From Alkalicoccus sp. (GTDB taxonomy: Bacteria > Bacillota > Bacilli > Bacillales > Salisediminibacteriaceae), in NCBI GenBank assembly GCA_007692495.1, contig REBZ01000125.1:1-64000 (forward strand): a stretch of DNA of 64,000 nt, in the 5' to 3' direction. Of this stretch, positions 1 through 8,290 are shown piece after piece; within the stretch, counting starts at the first letter, position 1; every line of letters starts with the position of its first letter. The position numbers and the translations under genes were made by a program. The notes beneath the pieces are model-generated. The model was given only the letters and a program-made list of their open reading frames with translations, was not told where the DNA came from and did no database searches.

Positions 1-2
1 AG

Positions 3-332
3 CAGGCTGAAAACATTACCCATGCTCTTTTTGGGCGGGGGGATATCAAATCTCTGACTGCTGAAGAAGTACTTCAAGGATTTAAAGATGTTCCTTCGCA
101 TGAAGCTTCATCGCAGGAAATCAGCCTTGTTGATCTGCTTGTGGAGGCAGAAATTGTCACGTCCAAACGTCAGGCAAGAGAGGATGTAAAAAACGGAGCG
201 GTTTATATTAATGGAGAAAGATGCCGGGAACTCGACAAAGTAGTCGGGGAGGAAGATAAGCTGGAAGGTGCGTTTACTATTATCCGCCGGGGAAAAAAGA
301 AGTTCTTCCTTATTAAATGGAAAAATGAATAA
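3..332 (+). CDS. tyrS: Tyrosyl-tRNA synthetase, C-terminal part (5' truncated by window edge)
   Basis: Open frame from the window edge reads QAENITHALFGRGDIKSLTAEEV...VDLLVEAEIVTSKRQAREDVKNGAVYINGER, typical TyrRS C-terminal linker plus S4-like domain; next to rpsD locus. Confidence 0.9.
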   Translation, partial: QAENITHALFGRGDIKSLTAEEVLQGFKDVPSHEASSQEISLVDLLVEAEIVTSKRQAREDVKNGAVYINGERCRELDKVVGEEDKLEGAFTIIRRGKKKFFLIKWKNE

Positions 333-348
333 CGCAGGAATTCATTAA

Positions 349-724
349 GGCTCTGTTAAAGCTCCGTGTTGTTTTTGAAAGTCACCTGCGGCTCTTTTTT
401 CTTCTCTTACCGGCGGAAGCCTGCCGTGGGGCTGATCTTCAGCTGTTTGGCCTGCGCTTCATCCCACCGGCGTCTCCGCCGTTACGGAGGGAAAGCCAAC
501 TCGTTATCAAAGCAAACGGTTTAAATAAGAAGATTTACTATGTAGAAAACTTCTTCCTATTACCCTGTTGCAGCCACAGGGAGGACTCCGAGGCGATCAA
601 AAACGAGGCGAAGATCCATTTAGGAAGAAATCAGCTGAGCCCGGCCCGCCCGGAAAGCGTTCCGGAAGGCGGAAGCAGGAAACCGTCTATCTATACATGA
701 AAAACACTTTATCAACAGCCTGGA
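349..724 (+). repeat. Intergenic repeat, mosaic copy 1 (family 2 fragment plus family 1 core and right end)
   Basis: GGCTCTGTTAAAGCTCC..., GGGGCTGATCTTCAGCTGTTTGGCCTGCG, AGCTGAGCCCGGCCCGCCCGGAAAGCG, ATCTATACATGAAAAACACTTTATCAACAGCCTGG. Confidence 0.85.
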
Positions 725-754
725 AAACAAGCCGCCGTCAAGGCGGCTTTGTTT
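725..754 (+). terminator. Hairpin AACAAGCCGCC/GGCGGCTTTGTT abutting right end of repeat copy
   Basis: Inverted repeat GCCGCC-gtcaa-GGCGGC followed by T-rich tract. Confidence 0.6.
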
Positions 755-1108
755 TGTGCTTGCTGATTGAGTGTTTCTGAGAGCTTCACATGTCTTTTGC
801 TTCCCGAAAGGGCTGCCGTTATTCATCATTTCAAGCCGAATATTAAACCGATTATAGAGAAACGATAACAGTTTACCTATGAATTTATAAATTTGCCCCT
901 GAAAATCAGGAATAAAAGGTGTTAACTCATAAAAAAAGGGTACACCCATAGTGACAGGGAAACGTTCCGTGCTGTTCCTTGGATGAAGGAATACATAAGA
1001 AAGGGTATATCACTATAGAGGATAGGCCATGAGGTGTAACTGGAACATTTCCCTTATAAACAAGGCTTCAAGTCTTGGGAACGAACCAATTTTTAGGGGG
1101 AATTATGA

Positions 1109-2680
1109 ATGAGCAGTGATGATTTGGGCAACAAGAAGGGAGACAGGCCGGGAGGAAGATTAATTGATTACCGCATATTAGTTCCTGCCGTCCTCATTAT
1201 GATCGCAGGCAGTGTTCCGCTCGCTGCTATGGAAAATCAGGCACTGGCTGTCCTGAATTTCACTTTTGATACTGTCCTGGACGTATTCAGCTGGGGGTAT
1301 CTCTGGTATGCAATTATTCTAGTTATAGCGGGACTGTATTTGTCGTTTTCAAAATACGGCCAGGTTGTTCTTGGAGATCCGGCAGAAAAACCCCGGTTCA
1401 CACTGTTTGAATATGCCTCGATTTTAATTGCGATGGGGGTAGGTTCCACCATTATGCGTACCGGTATGGTGGAATGGGCGTCCGTGACGGCGAACCCGCC
1501 TTTCGGAGTGGAGTCGGGTTCTTCGGAAGCGTTGATGTGGGGGAATTCCTACAGTATGTTTATGTGGAGTTTTCAAGTGTTTGCTATATTTGTTATGATT
1601 GCTCCGGCTATGGCGTATATCCTGCATGTGAAGAAGCGTCCACTGATGCGGATATCAGAAGCCTCCCGAGTTATTTTCGGTGACCGGTTTACCGACGGTC
1701 TGGGAGGGAAAATGCTGGACATTCTCTTTCTCGTGAGTATTCTTTCCGGAGCGGCTGTTACTCTTGGACTTGGGACGCCGATTGTTACTCATAACCTTTC
1801 TGCTTTGTTCGGTATGGAGGTAACGTTTACCTTAACGATTATTATTACACTTGTCTGGGTTGCGATGTTTTCCGTCAGTGCATATGTGGGTATTGATAAA
1901 GGAATCAAGCGGCTCAGTAAGTTTAATATGTACCTTGCAGGCCTTTTCGCTCTATTTATTATGATTGCAGGGCCGGGCGTCTTTATATTAAATTATTTTA
2001 CGGACAGTGTCGCTTTTCTTTTAAATAATTATATCGATATTTCTCTTTACACGGGAGCTCTTGCAGCCGGAGAAGCAGATCATATCCAGCGAAATACGGT
2101 TTTCTGGTTTGCCTACAGTGCTACATGGGCAATGCTGCACAGTGTATTTGCTGCAAAGATTTCCCAGGGAAGAACGATAAAAGAAATGATTCTGACATAT
2201 CTTCTCGCTCCAACACTTTTATCCTGGGCTGCTACCGGGGTGCTTGGAGGACTCGGTGTCCACCGGTATATTACAGGGGAAGTCGATGCTGTTGAGATCG
2301 TAGAAAATCAGGGGCCGATGCCGGCCATCCCCGAAATACTTTCTACACTGCCATTTCCGGAGATGGCGCTCGCTGTTTTTGTTATCGTAGCTATGATCTT
2401 TTTAACGACGACACTTGATTCGACGACTTATACAATTGCAGCGTACACGAGTACAAAAGATATGAGTAAATATGAGCCATCCAGAAGACTCCGTATTCTG
2501 GCAGCCGTTATTATTACGTCAATGGCCCTCGTTCTTATGAATATCGGCGGACTTGAGCCGCTGGAAGTTGTTTCAGGTCTTATGGGGCTCCCGATTATTG
2601 TTATACAGTTTATCCTCATATATGCAGCTATTAAAATGATGAATGAGGATAAAGCATGGATTAATAACGTAAGAAAATAA
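1109..2680 (+). CDS. BCCT-family (betaine/carnitine/choline-like) transporter, divergent
   Basis: 523 aa, about 12 TM segments; BCCT-like landmarks (YVGIDKGIKRLSKFNMYLA, SQGRTIKEM, TTLDSTTYTIAAYTS). Confidence 0.8.
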   Translation: MSSDDLGNKKGDRPGGRLIDYRILVPAVLIMIAGSVPLAAMENQALAVLNFTFDTVLDVFSWGYLWYAIILVIAGLYLSFSKYGQVVLGDPAEKPRFTLFEYASILIAMGVGSTIMRTGMVEWASVTANPPFGVESGSSEALMWGNSYSMFMWSFQVFAIFVMIAPAMAYILHVKKRPLMRISEASRVIFGDRFTDGLGGKMLDILFLVSILSGAAVTLGLGTPIVTHNLSALFGMEVTFTLTIIITLVWVAMFSVSAYVGIDKGIKRLSKFNMYLAGLFALFIMIAGPGVFILNYFTDSVAFLLNNYIDISLYTGALAAGEADHIQRNTVFWFAYSATWAMLHSVFAAKISQGRTIKEMILTYLLAPTLLSWAATGVLGGLGVHRYITGEVDAVEIVENQGPMPAIPEILSTLPFPEMALAVFVIVAMIFLTTTLDSTTYTIAAYTSTKDMSKYEPSRRLRILAAVIITSMALVLMNIGGLEPLEVVSGLMGLPIIVIQFILIYAAIKMMNEDKAWINNVRK

Positions 2681-2712
2681 TTGAGTGGACTTTTTAGAAG
2701 GAGGTGGCATGC

Positions 2713-2916
2713 ATGGAACATTATCCTGCACAAAGAGAAATTTACGTTAAAGGAAACCGCTACTTTGCAGTGGAAATCTGGGAAGAAGATGATGGATTCC
2801 ACGCTTACGCGGTTGAGCTTGCTGAAGAAACAAGCCGCGGGGTCTTCCGCAGGGGGGAGAAAAAAGAAGAAGCCTGCGAAAAAGCCGTCGAAACATTGTA
2901 TAAGTACAACTTTTAA
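2713..2916 (+). CDS. Small hypothetical protein (67 aa)
   Basis: ATG preceded by GGAGGTGG; MEHYPAQREIYVKGNRYFAVEIWEEDDGFHAYAVELAEETSRG...; followed by a strong terminator. Confidence 0.6.
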   Translation: MEHYPAQREIYVKGNRYFAVEIWEEDDGFHAYAVELAEETSRGVFRRGEKKEEACEKAVETLYKYNF

Positions 2917-2951
2917 TAAAGTTTTCCTCTGTTTTTCAAAAAGACTTTATT

Positions 2952-2990
2952 AAAAAACGGCCCCGGACATTATAGCCGGGGCCGTTTTTT
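2952..2990 (+). terminator. Rho-independent terminator
   Basis: AAAAAACGGCCCCGG ... CCGGGGCCGTTTTTT. Confidence 0.85.
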
Positions 2991-2992
2991 CA

Positions 2993-3427
2993 GCTTGTAG
3001 ATTAAGTTATCTCTCCAGAATAGTTATCCCAGTCATTGGATAAGCCCCTCCTTCTGGCGGAAGCTTACCGCAGGGGCTGGTCTTCAGCTGTTTGGCCTGC
3101 GCCGTGGGCTGAATGTGCTGATCCCCCCGGCCTCTCCATCAGACGTTACGGAGGAAAGTCATCTCTTTATCGAAGAAAACTTCGCTCCAATCCGGCAGGT
3201 GCAGAGCCGCAGGCCCCTTTTATCAACGTGGAGCTTTAACAGAGACACTCATTCAAAATAGCTGCACCATGGTGTGGGAAAACGACCTTCTATATCGTTG
3301 GTTTTTACATACCCTGCTTCTTCCTTCAAAGGACGCAGTCTTTTTACCGAAAGCTGCAGAAGACAGTGAGGGACTCCGGCCCGCCCGGAAGGCGGAAGCA
3401 GGGAACCGGATATCTATACATAAAAAA
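2993..3427 (+). repeat. Intergenic repeat, mosaic copy 2
   Basis: Left arm TGTAGATTAAGTTATCTCTCCAGAATAGTTATCCCAGTCATTGGATAAG, GGGGCTGGTCTTCAGCTGTTTGGCCTGCGCCGT, GAGCCGCAGG..GGAGCTTTAACAGAGAC, right end ATCTATACATAAAAAA. Confidence 0.85.
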
Positions 3428-3458
3428 GCACTGGACAGAATAAGTTCTGTCCAGTGCT
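3427..3458 (-). terminator. Rho-independent terminator of rpsD
   Basis: AGCACTGGACAGAA-taag-TTCTGTCCAGTGCT followed by T-run on the minus strand. Confidence 0.85.
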
Positions 3459-3472
3459 CTGGAAAAGAGGTA

Positions 3473-4075
3473 TTAACGGGAATACCACTCAACGATAAGC
3501 TGTTCATTGATTTCTGCAGGAAGTTCAGAACGCTCAGGAAGGCGTGTGAAAGTTCCTTCGAACTTTTCTGCATCAAATTCAAGGTAGGAAGGAACGAAGT
3601 CGTTCACTTCTACAGCTTCTTTTACAACATCCAGGCTCTGGGACTTCTCACGAAGAGAAATCTTCTGGCCGGGGACAACGCGGTAGGACGGGATGTCCAC
3701 TCGTCCGCCGTCCACAAGAACGTGGCCGTGGTTAACGAGCTGACGTGCCTGACGTCGGGTACGTGCAAGACCTAAACGGTAAACGAGATTGTCAAGGCGG
3801 GATTCAAGAAGAATCATGAAGTTCTCACCATGAATTCCGTCACGCTTTCCGGCAATTTCAAAGAGACGGTTAAACTGACGCTCTGTCATGCCGTAAAGGA
3901 AACGCAGCTTCTGCTTCTCCTGAAGCTGAAGACCGTATTCCGTCATCTTTCGTCGGGAGTTTGGACCGTGCTGACCAGGTCCGTAAGGGCGCTTTTGAAG
4001 TTCTTTTCCTGTACCGCTTAGAGAAATTCCGAGTCGGCGGGAAATCTTCCAGCTTGGTCCTGTGTATCGGGACAT
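3473..4075 (-). CDS. rpsD: 30S ribosomal protein S4
   Basis: [37 protein letters not shown]...; start set to the conserved MSRYTG rather than the upstream ORF start. Confidence 0.97.
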   Translation of the reverse strand: MSRYTGPSWKISRRLGISLSGTGKELQKRPYGPGQHGPNSRRKMTEYGLQLQEKQKLRFLYGMTERQFNRLFEIAGKRDGIHGENFMILLESRLDNLVYRLGLARTRRQARQLVNHGHVLVDGGRVDIPSYRVVPGQKISLREKSQSLDVVKEAVEVNDFVPSYLEFDAEKFEGTFTRLPERSELPAEINEQLIVEWYSR

Positions 4076-4260
4076 AATTATTCCTCCTAAAAAATATATA
4101 AAATTAGTGAAATAAACAGATCGTAATCCTGGTCTTTCAGACATTTCATTTTAGGCATCTTCGCCTCGACAGCTAGAGGTTACACAATACCCCTCGATCT
4201 TTGCGGGAATGAAATGAACTGCAAGCCGTTTACGCTGGCTGTCTTATTTGCACAGACTAC
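4076..4260 (-). promoter_or_regulatory. Probable rpsD (S4) 5' leader region
   Basis: About 180-nt untranslated leader between a good promoter and rpsD; S4 autoregulation is known in Bacillus. Confidence 0.45.
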
Positions 4261-4289
4261 AGTGTACCTATTCCAGACGGAGATGTCAA
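4261..4289 (-). promoter_or_regulatory. Sigma-A type promoter for rpsD
   Basis: Minus strand TTGACA-17 nt-TACACT. Confidence 0.7.
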
Positions 4290-4421
4290 GGAAGGGGTGG
4301 GAAAAGAAAGAAGCTTCCCCCGGCAAATAGAGTGGGGGAAGCTACGAAGCACTGCATTTACAGAGCAGACTCTGCTGAAGAACACCAGTCTGGGAAACTA
4401 AGTTTTTCTTCCGCTCCGCTG

Positions 4422-4910
4422 CTACAGATGTTTTTCCAGCGTACGGGCAAAATGCCTGATTCCTTCTTCGTCTTCTGAGGTGAAACGGTCTTTGTCCGGA
4501 CTGTCGATGTCCAGAACTCCAAAAAGGGATCCATCTTTAAAGAGAGGTACGACGATTTCAGAGTTGGAAGCAGCATCACAGGCAATATGTCCCGGGAAAG
4601 TGTGGACATCAGCAACCCGCATCGTTTTTTCTTCTTTGGCTGCTGTACCGCAAACCCCTCTGCCGTAGGAAATGCGCACGCAGGCAGGAAGTCCCTGAAA
4701 CGGACCGAGCACCAGCTCCTCTTCTTTCCATAAGTAGAAGCCTGTCCAGTTGACGTTTTCCAAAAACTGATGAAGAAGTGCAGAAGCGTTGCTTAAGTTT
4801 GCGGTTGTGTCAGGTTCACCATCCAGCAGTGCATCGAGCTGCTTTGCGAGAAGGCGATATCTTTCCAGTAGAGAACCTTTATAGTCTGTAGTTTCAAACA
4901 TCGTCATCAC
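4422..4910 (-). CDS. GAF domain protein, free methionine-(R)-sulfoxide reductase family (YtsP-like)
   Basis: NVNWTGFYLWKEEELVLGPFQGLPACVRISYGRGVCGTAA...VVPLFKDGSLFGVLDIDSPDKDRF typical fRMsr. Confidence 0.9.
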   Translation of the reverse strand: MMTMFETTDYKGSLLERYRLLAKQLDALLDGEPDTTANLSNASALLHQFLENVNWTGFYLWKEEELVLGPFQGLPACVRISYGRGVCGTAAKEEKTMRVADVHTFPGHIACDAASNSEIVVPLFKDGSLFGVLDIDSPDKDRFTSEDEEGIRHFARTLEKHL

Positions 4911-4949
4911 CCTTTGACAGTTATTTGCGAAAGTATAGCATAGAGGTAT

Positions 4950-5777
4950 CTATTCAGGAAAGTAATGCTTCTCTACGTATGGAGCAACCTGATCATAATG
5001 GGCACCGACGTCACGGCTCTGATGGGCATCTGATCCGAAGGTGAGAGGGATACCTCTGGCAGCGGCCTCTTTAATGAAAGGAAGCGGAGGATAGATCTCT
5101 CCACAGTGGCGCTTTCTAAGACCGGCAGTATTGATGTCGAGGGAATATCCGCCTGCTGCAGCTGTATCAAGTACCCTCCGGATCATTTCCGTGTCGTCAA
5201 AAGTCCGCGGGAAAAGTTTCTGGAATTTCCGGACGAGGGTAATATGCCCGATACGTTTTGGTTTATAGGGGCCGAGGTCCGACGTAATCGACTTACTTAC
5301 CGTCCGGTAGTAATCGGAATAAAGACGTTCCAGAGAACCGTAACATTCTTTAAGGTGCCGAAAAGAATGTTCATCAAAATCAAGACATGTGTAGCCGCTG
5401 CCATTATGAAGGAAATGTACAGACAGTACGGCATCGTCAAGCTCCGGACCGATCTCCTGAAGGAAATCTGCTGTCTGAGATTCATATCCTTCTATAAAAT
5501 CGATTTCCAGACCGGTGAAAATTTCAATGTCCTTTCTGTAGAACTGTTTTAATTTTTGTACCTCACCGATATAATAAGGAAGGTCCTTTTTTCTCATGGC
5601 ACTGTCCCGGTCCGGCACAGGGTCCTGAAACCCTGCTGGAAGAGGGGCGTGTTCAGTGAAAGTGAGCCTTTGAAAACCGTTCCGGACAGCTTCTTCAACG
5701 TAGCTCTGAAGGTTGTCCGTGCTTCCGTGGGGGCAGTAAGGGGTATGGACGTGGCCATCGTGGATCATAAATAACAT
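4950..5777 (-). CDS. hisJ: Histidinol-phosphatase, PHP family
   Basis: MIHDGHVHTPYCPHGSTDNLQSYVEEAVRNGF...TFTEHAPLP...; PHP motifs and locus synteny. Confidence 0.9.
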   Translation of the reverse strand: MLFMIHDGHVHTPYCPHGSTDNLQSYVEEAVRNGFQRLTFTEHAPLPAGFQDPVPDRDSAMRKKDLPYYIGEVQKLKQFYRKDIEIFTGLEIDFIEGYESQTADFLQEIGPELDDAVLSVHFLHNGSGYTCLDFDEHSFRHLKECYGSLERLYSDYYRTVSKSITSDLGPYKPKRIGHITLVRKFQKLFPRTFDDTEMIRRVLDTAAAGGYSLDINTAGLRKRHCGEIYPPLPFIKEAAARGIPLTFGSDAHQSRDVGAHYDQVAPYVEKHYFPE

Positions 5778-5854
5778 CCTTTCTTTTAAGAAGGTACTTA
5801 AGCAGGACAGGATTAGTGACGATGTAAAATTATTTTCGGATAAGGTTCTCCCTA

Positions 5855-6250
5855 GGGTGAAAGCTTGGTGTGGGCCAGAGGGAACTTCGCTCCAGTCCTG
5901 ACGTTCCGGACAGCCGAAAGCTTTCTCCGCGTCAGGTAGAAAGAGCTGCAGGCGCTCTCATATCAGCACAGAGCTACAACAGAGACGCTCATGCAAAATA
6001 ATTATCCTGTGGTGATTGAAAACAGCTTTCTATATCGGTGGATTTTAAACGACCTGCTTTTTCATACGAAGGAGGAAATGACTTCGTAATTTACCGGAGT
6101 ACAGGAGACATGGTGGACTCCGGAGCGAGCCAGGACGAGCTGATTCCATCCTACGGGAGGATGGAATCAGCTGAGGCCGGCCCGCCTGGAAAGCCTCCCC
6201 GTGGAGGACGTTCCTCTTATCTAAGTTTTATTTTCAAGGCAGCTGTGGTA
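5855..6250 (+). repeat. Intergenic repeat, family 2 type copy
   Basis: GAGCTACAACAGAGACGCTCATGCAAAATA..., GACTCCGGAGCGAGCCAGGACGAG, AGCTGAGGCCGGCCCGCCTGGAAAGCC, TTTTATTTTCAAGGCAGC. Confidence 0.85.
6138..6172. repeat. 15-bp perfect hairpin inside repeat copy
   Basis: AGCTGATTCCATCCT-acggg-AGGATGGAATCAGCT. Confidence 0.85.
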
Positions 6251-6421
6251 AAAAAAGAAAAAGGAATTTTGAGAAATCACATAATAAATTATTCCAATCA
6301 GCCGTTGTCATGATAAGATAGAGAATAGATTGTCTGCTTTGTGTCATTATGAACATACTACATATATTACGTCAATATCTGCAGGCTGCCGGGGGGCGGC
6401 TGCAGGTTAGAGGAGGTCCGC

Positions 6422-8110
6422 ATGAATTTTGTTATATACACAATAATCATTCTGCTTATTTTAATCGTTGCTTACGGCGCCTGGTCACGGAGACAGATTT
6501 ACCGTGATGTGGATAAACTGGGAAACCGTAAAGCTGAGCTTTTGAACAGACCAGTCGGGGAGGAGCTTGACCGGGTGAAAGCACTTAAGCTCTCCGGGGA
6601 AACCCAGGAACGTTTTGAGCAGTGGCGCGGGGAATGGGATCAGCTTGTCCGAATTCAGCTGCCGTATATTGAAGAGAAGCTGTTTGAAGTAGAGGAGCTT
6701 GCCAATAAGTATCGTTTTCCGAAAGCGCAGAGTGAAATTAAAGAAACGAAGAAAGCGCTCGATGAAATTGAAAATCATATCGACGCTCTGATTGAAGAAG
6801 TGAATGAGCTGGTCGACATTGAAGGAACCAACCGGGTGGAAAGCCGGGAACTCACAGCGGTATACGAAGAAATCCGCAGGAGGCTTCAGGTGGACCGGGA
6901 GGAACTGGACCAGGCGGCAGACACTATCGAGAACGAAATGGAAAAAGTCGACCGGAAATTTGAAGTATTTCTTCAGGAAACCGAAGAAGGCAACTACTTC
7001 AATGCCCAGGAAACACTTGCTGTCATCAGAGAAATGCTTACGAGCATGAACTACATGACAGAAGCGGTGCCTGAGCGTCTGATGTATGTACAGCGCGACC
7101 TTCCATCCCAGGTGGAGGAACTGGACAATGGTCTGGACGAAATGGCTATGAGCGGCTTCCCTGTACATTTATATTCCAGTGAGGACTTGATTGAAAATCT
7201 TAAAGAACGAGTGAAAGAAGCAGAAACCTCTCTTTTTGACCTGCAGATGGAAAAAGCGCAGGAAATTATCACGAGCGTGGAGGAAACTCTGCAGGAAATG
7301 ATGGAAAAGCTGGAACAGGAGGCGATCGTCCGCAACGAAGTGGAACAGGAGTTTTCCACTCAAAAAAGCCGTATGTACCAGGTTCCGGAACAGCTTCAGC
7401 GCCTTGTGCAGGAGCAGGAAGTGGTGAAGCTCCGATATCAGCTTCATTCGTCCTTAGAGCTGGAAGTGAACGATTTTTTTGCACGTATGAAATCCTTAAA
7501 AGCGGATTTTGCGGCTCTTGAAGATGCCGCAGCACTGAAAAGAATGACCTATACTGACGTACATAATCAGCTGGAAGTGTGGAAAGAGGAAATTACCCAG
7601 CTTGAAGCAGATATAGAACAGATGTACGCCAACTTCAACAAACTTCGCCAGGATGAACTTGATGCCGAAGATATTATTGACGAAGATGCTGAAAGAGTTA
7701 CGAAAGTCCGCCGCGCACTGAGCCGGTCTTCCCTTCCTAAAATTCCGGATATTACTTTGGAGCAGGTAAAGGAAGCAGAAAGAAAGCTGTATTATGCAGC
7801 GAAGCTCCTTGATTCGCTCCCTATCGGTATGGAAGATGTCCGTAAAGCAGTAGCAGAAGCAGATGCCCAGACTGAGAATGCCGAAGAAGCAGTTAATAAA
7901 ATGCTCGAAGATGCGAGAATGGCAGAGCGGGTGGTTCAGTACGGAAACAGGTACCGTACGCAGAATGATAAAGTAAACATTCTTCTTCTTCAGGCGGAAG
8001 ACCGGTTCCGTCAGGGATATTACGAAGAGTCCCTGGAGCTGGCTGTAGCCGGTGTGGAAAAAGTCGAGAAAAACGTTTTGGAACGTATAAAAAAAGACGA
8101 GCTCAAATAA
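6422..8110 (+). CDS. ezrA: Septation ring formation regulator EzrA
   Basis: N-terminal TM plus long coiled-coil; 562 aa; synteny upstream of cysteine desulfurase/thiI. Confidence 0.95.
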   Translation: MNFVIYTIIILLILIVAYGAWSRRQIYRDVDKLGNRKAELLNRPVGEELDRVKALKLSGETQERFEQWRGEWDQLVRIQLPYIEEKLFEVEELANKYRFPKAQSEIKETKKALDEIENHIDALIEEVNELVDIEGTNRVESRELTAVYEEIRRRLQVDREELDQAADTIENEMEKVDRKFEVFLQETEEGNYFNAQETLAVIREMLTSMNYMTEAVPERLMYVQRDLPSQVEELDNGLDEMAMSGFPVHLYSSEDLIENLKERVKEAETSLFDLQMEKAQEIITSVEETLQEMMEKLEQEAIVRNEVEQEFSTQKSRMYQVPEQLQRLVQEQEVVKLRYQLHSSLELEVNDFFARMKSLKADFAALEDAAALKRMTYTDVHNQLEVWKEEITQLEADIEQMYANFNKLRQDELDAEDIIDEDAERVTKVRRALSRSSLPKIPDITLEQVKEAERKLYYAAKLLDSLPIGMEDVRKAVAEADAQTENAEEAVNKMLEDARMAERVVQYGNRYRTQNDKVNILLLQAEDRFRQGYYEESLELAVAGVEKVEKNVLERIKKDELK

Positions 8111-8139
8111 ACGCGGAATATATTACGGACAAATATGGA

Positions 8140-8175
8140 AGGTTCAGGACAAAGCAGTCCTGAACCTTTCTTTAT
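8140..8175 (+). terminator. Rho-independent terminator of ezrA
   Basis: AAGGTTCAGGAC-aaagca-GTCCTGAACCTTtcttt. Confidence 0.8.
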
Positions 8176-8180
8176 TAATC

Positions 8181-8218
8181 GGCTCTGTTAAAGCTCCATG
8201 TTGAGAGCTGGGCTCTTT
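8181..8218 (-). repeat. Short family 2 remnant
   Basis: GGCTCTGTTAAAGCTCCATGTTGAGAGCTGGGCTCTTT, near-copy of 355-395. Confidence 0.7.
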
Positions 8219-8290
8219 CTGCTGTTCAAAAAGAGGAGAATGTGATACGATCATTCGTTGAATAGAGCTAAGAAAAGGGGCAGCGCTTCT

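Noticed and set aside
620-949. 109-aa minus-strand ORF between tyrS and the BCCT gene
   Set aside because: Largely made of repeat-element sequence and a terminator; the same repeat elsewhere does not keep this frame.
3269-3775. 168-aa plus-strand ORF
   Set aside because: Starts in repeat DNA and runs antisense into rpsD; not a plausible gene.
6038-6313. 91-aa ORF between hisJ and ezrA
   Set aside because: Translation of repeat DNA including the 15-bp hairpin; no RBS.
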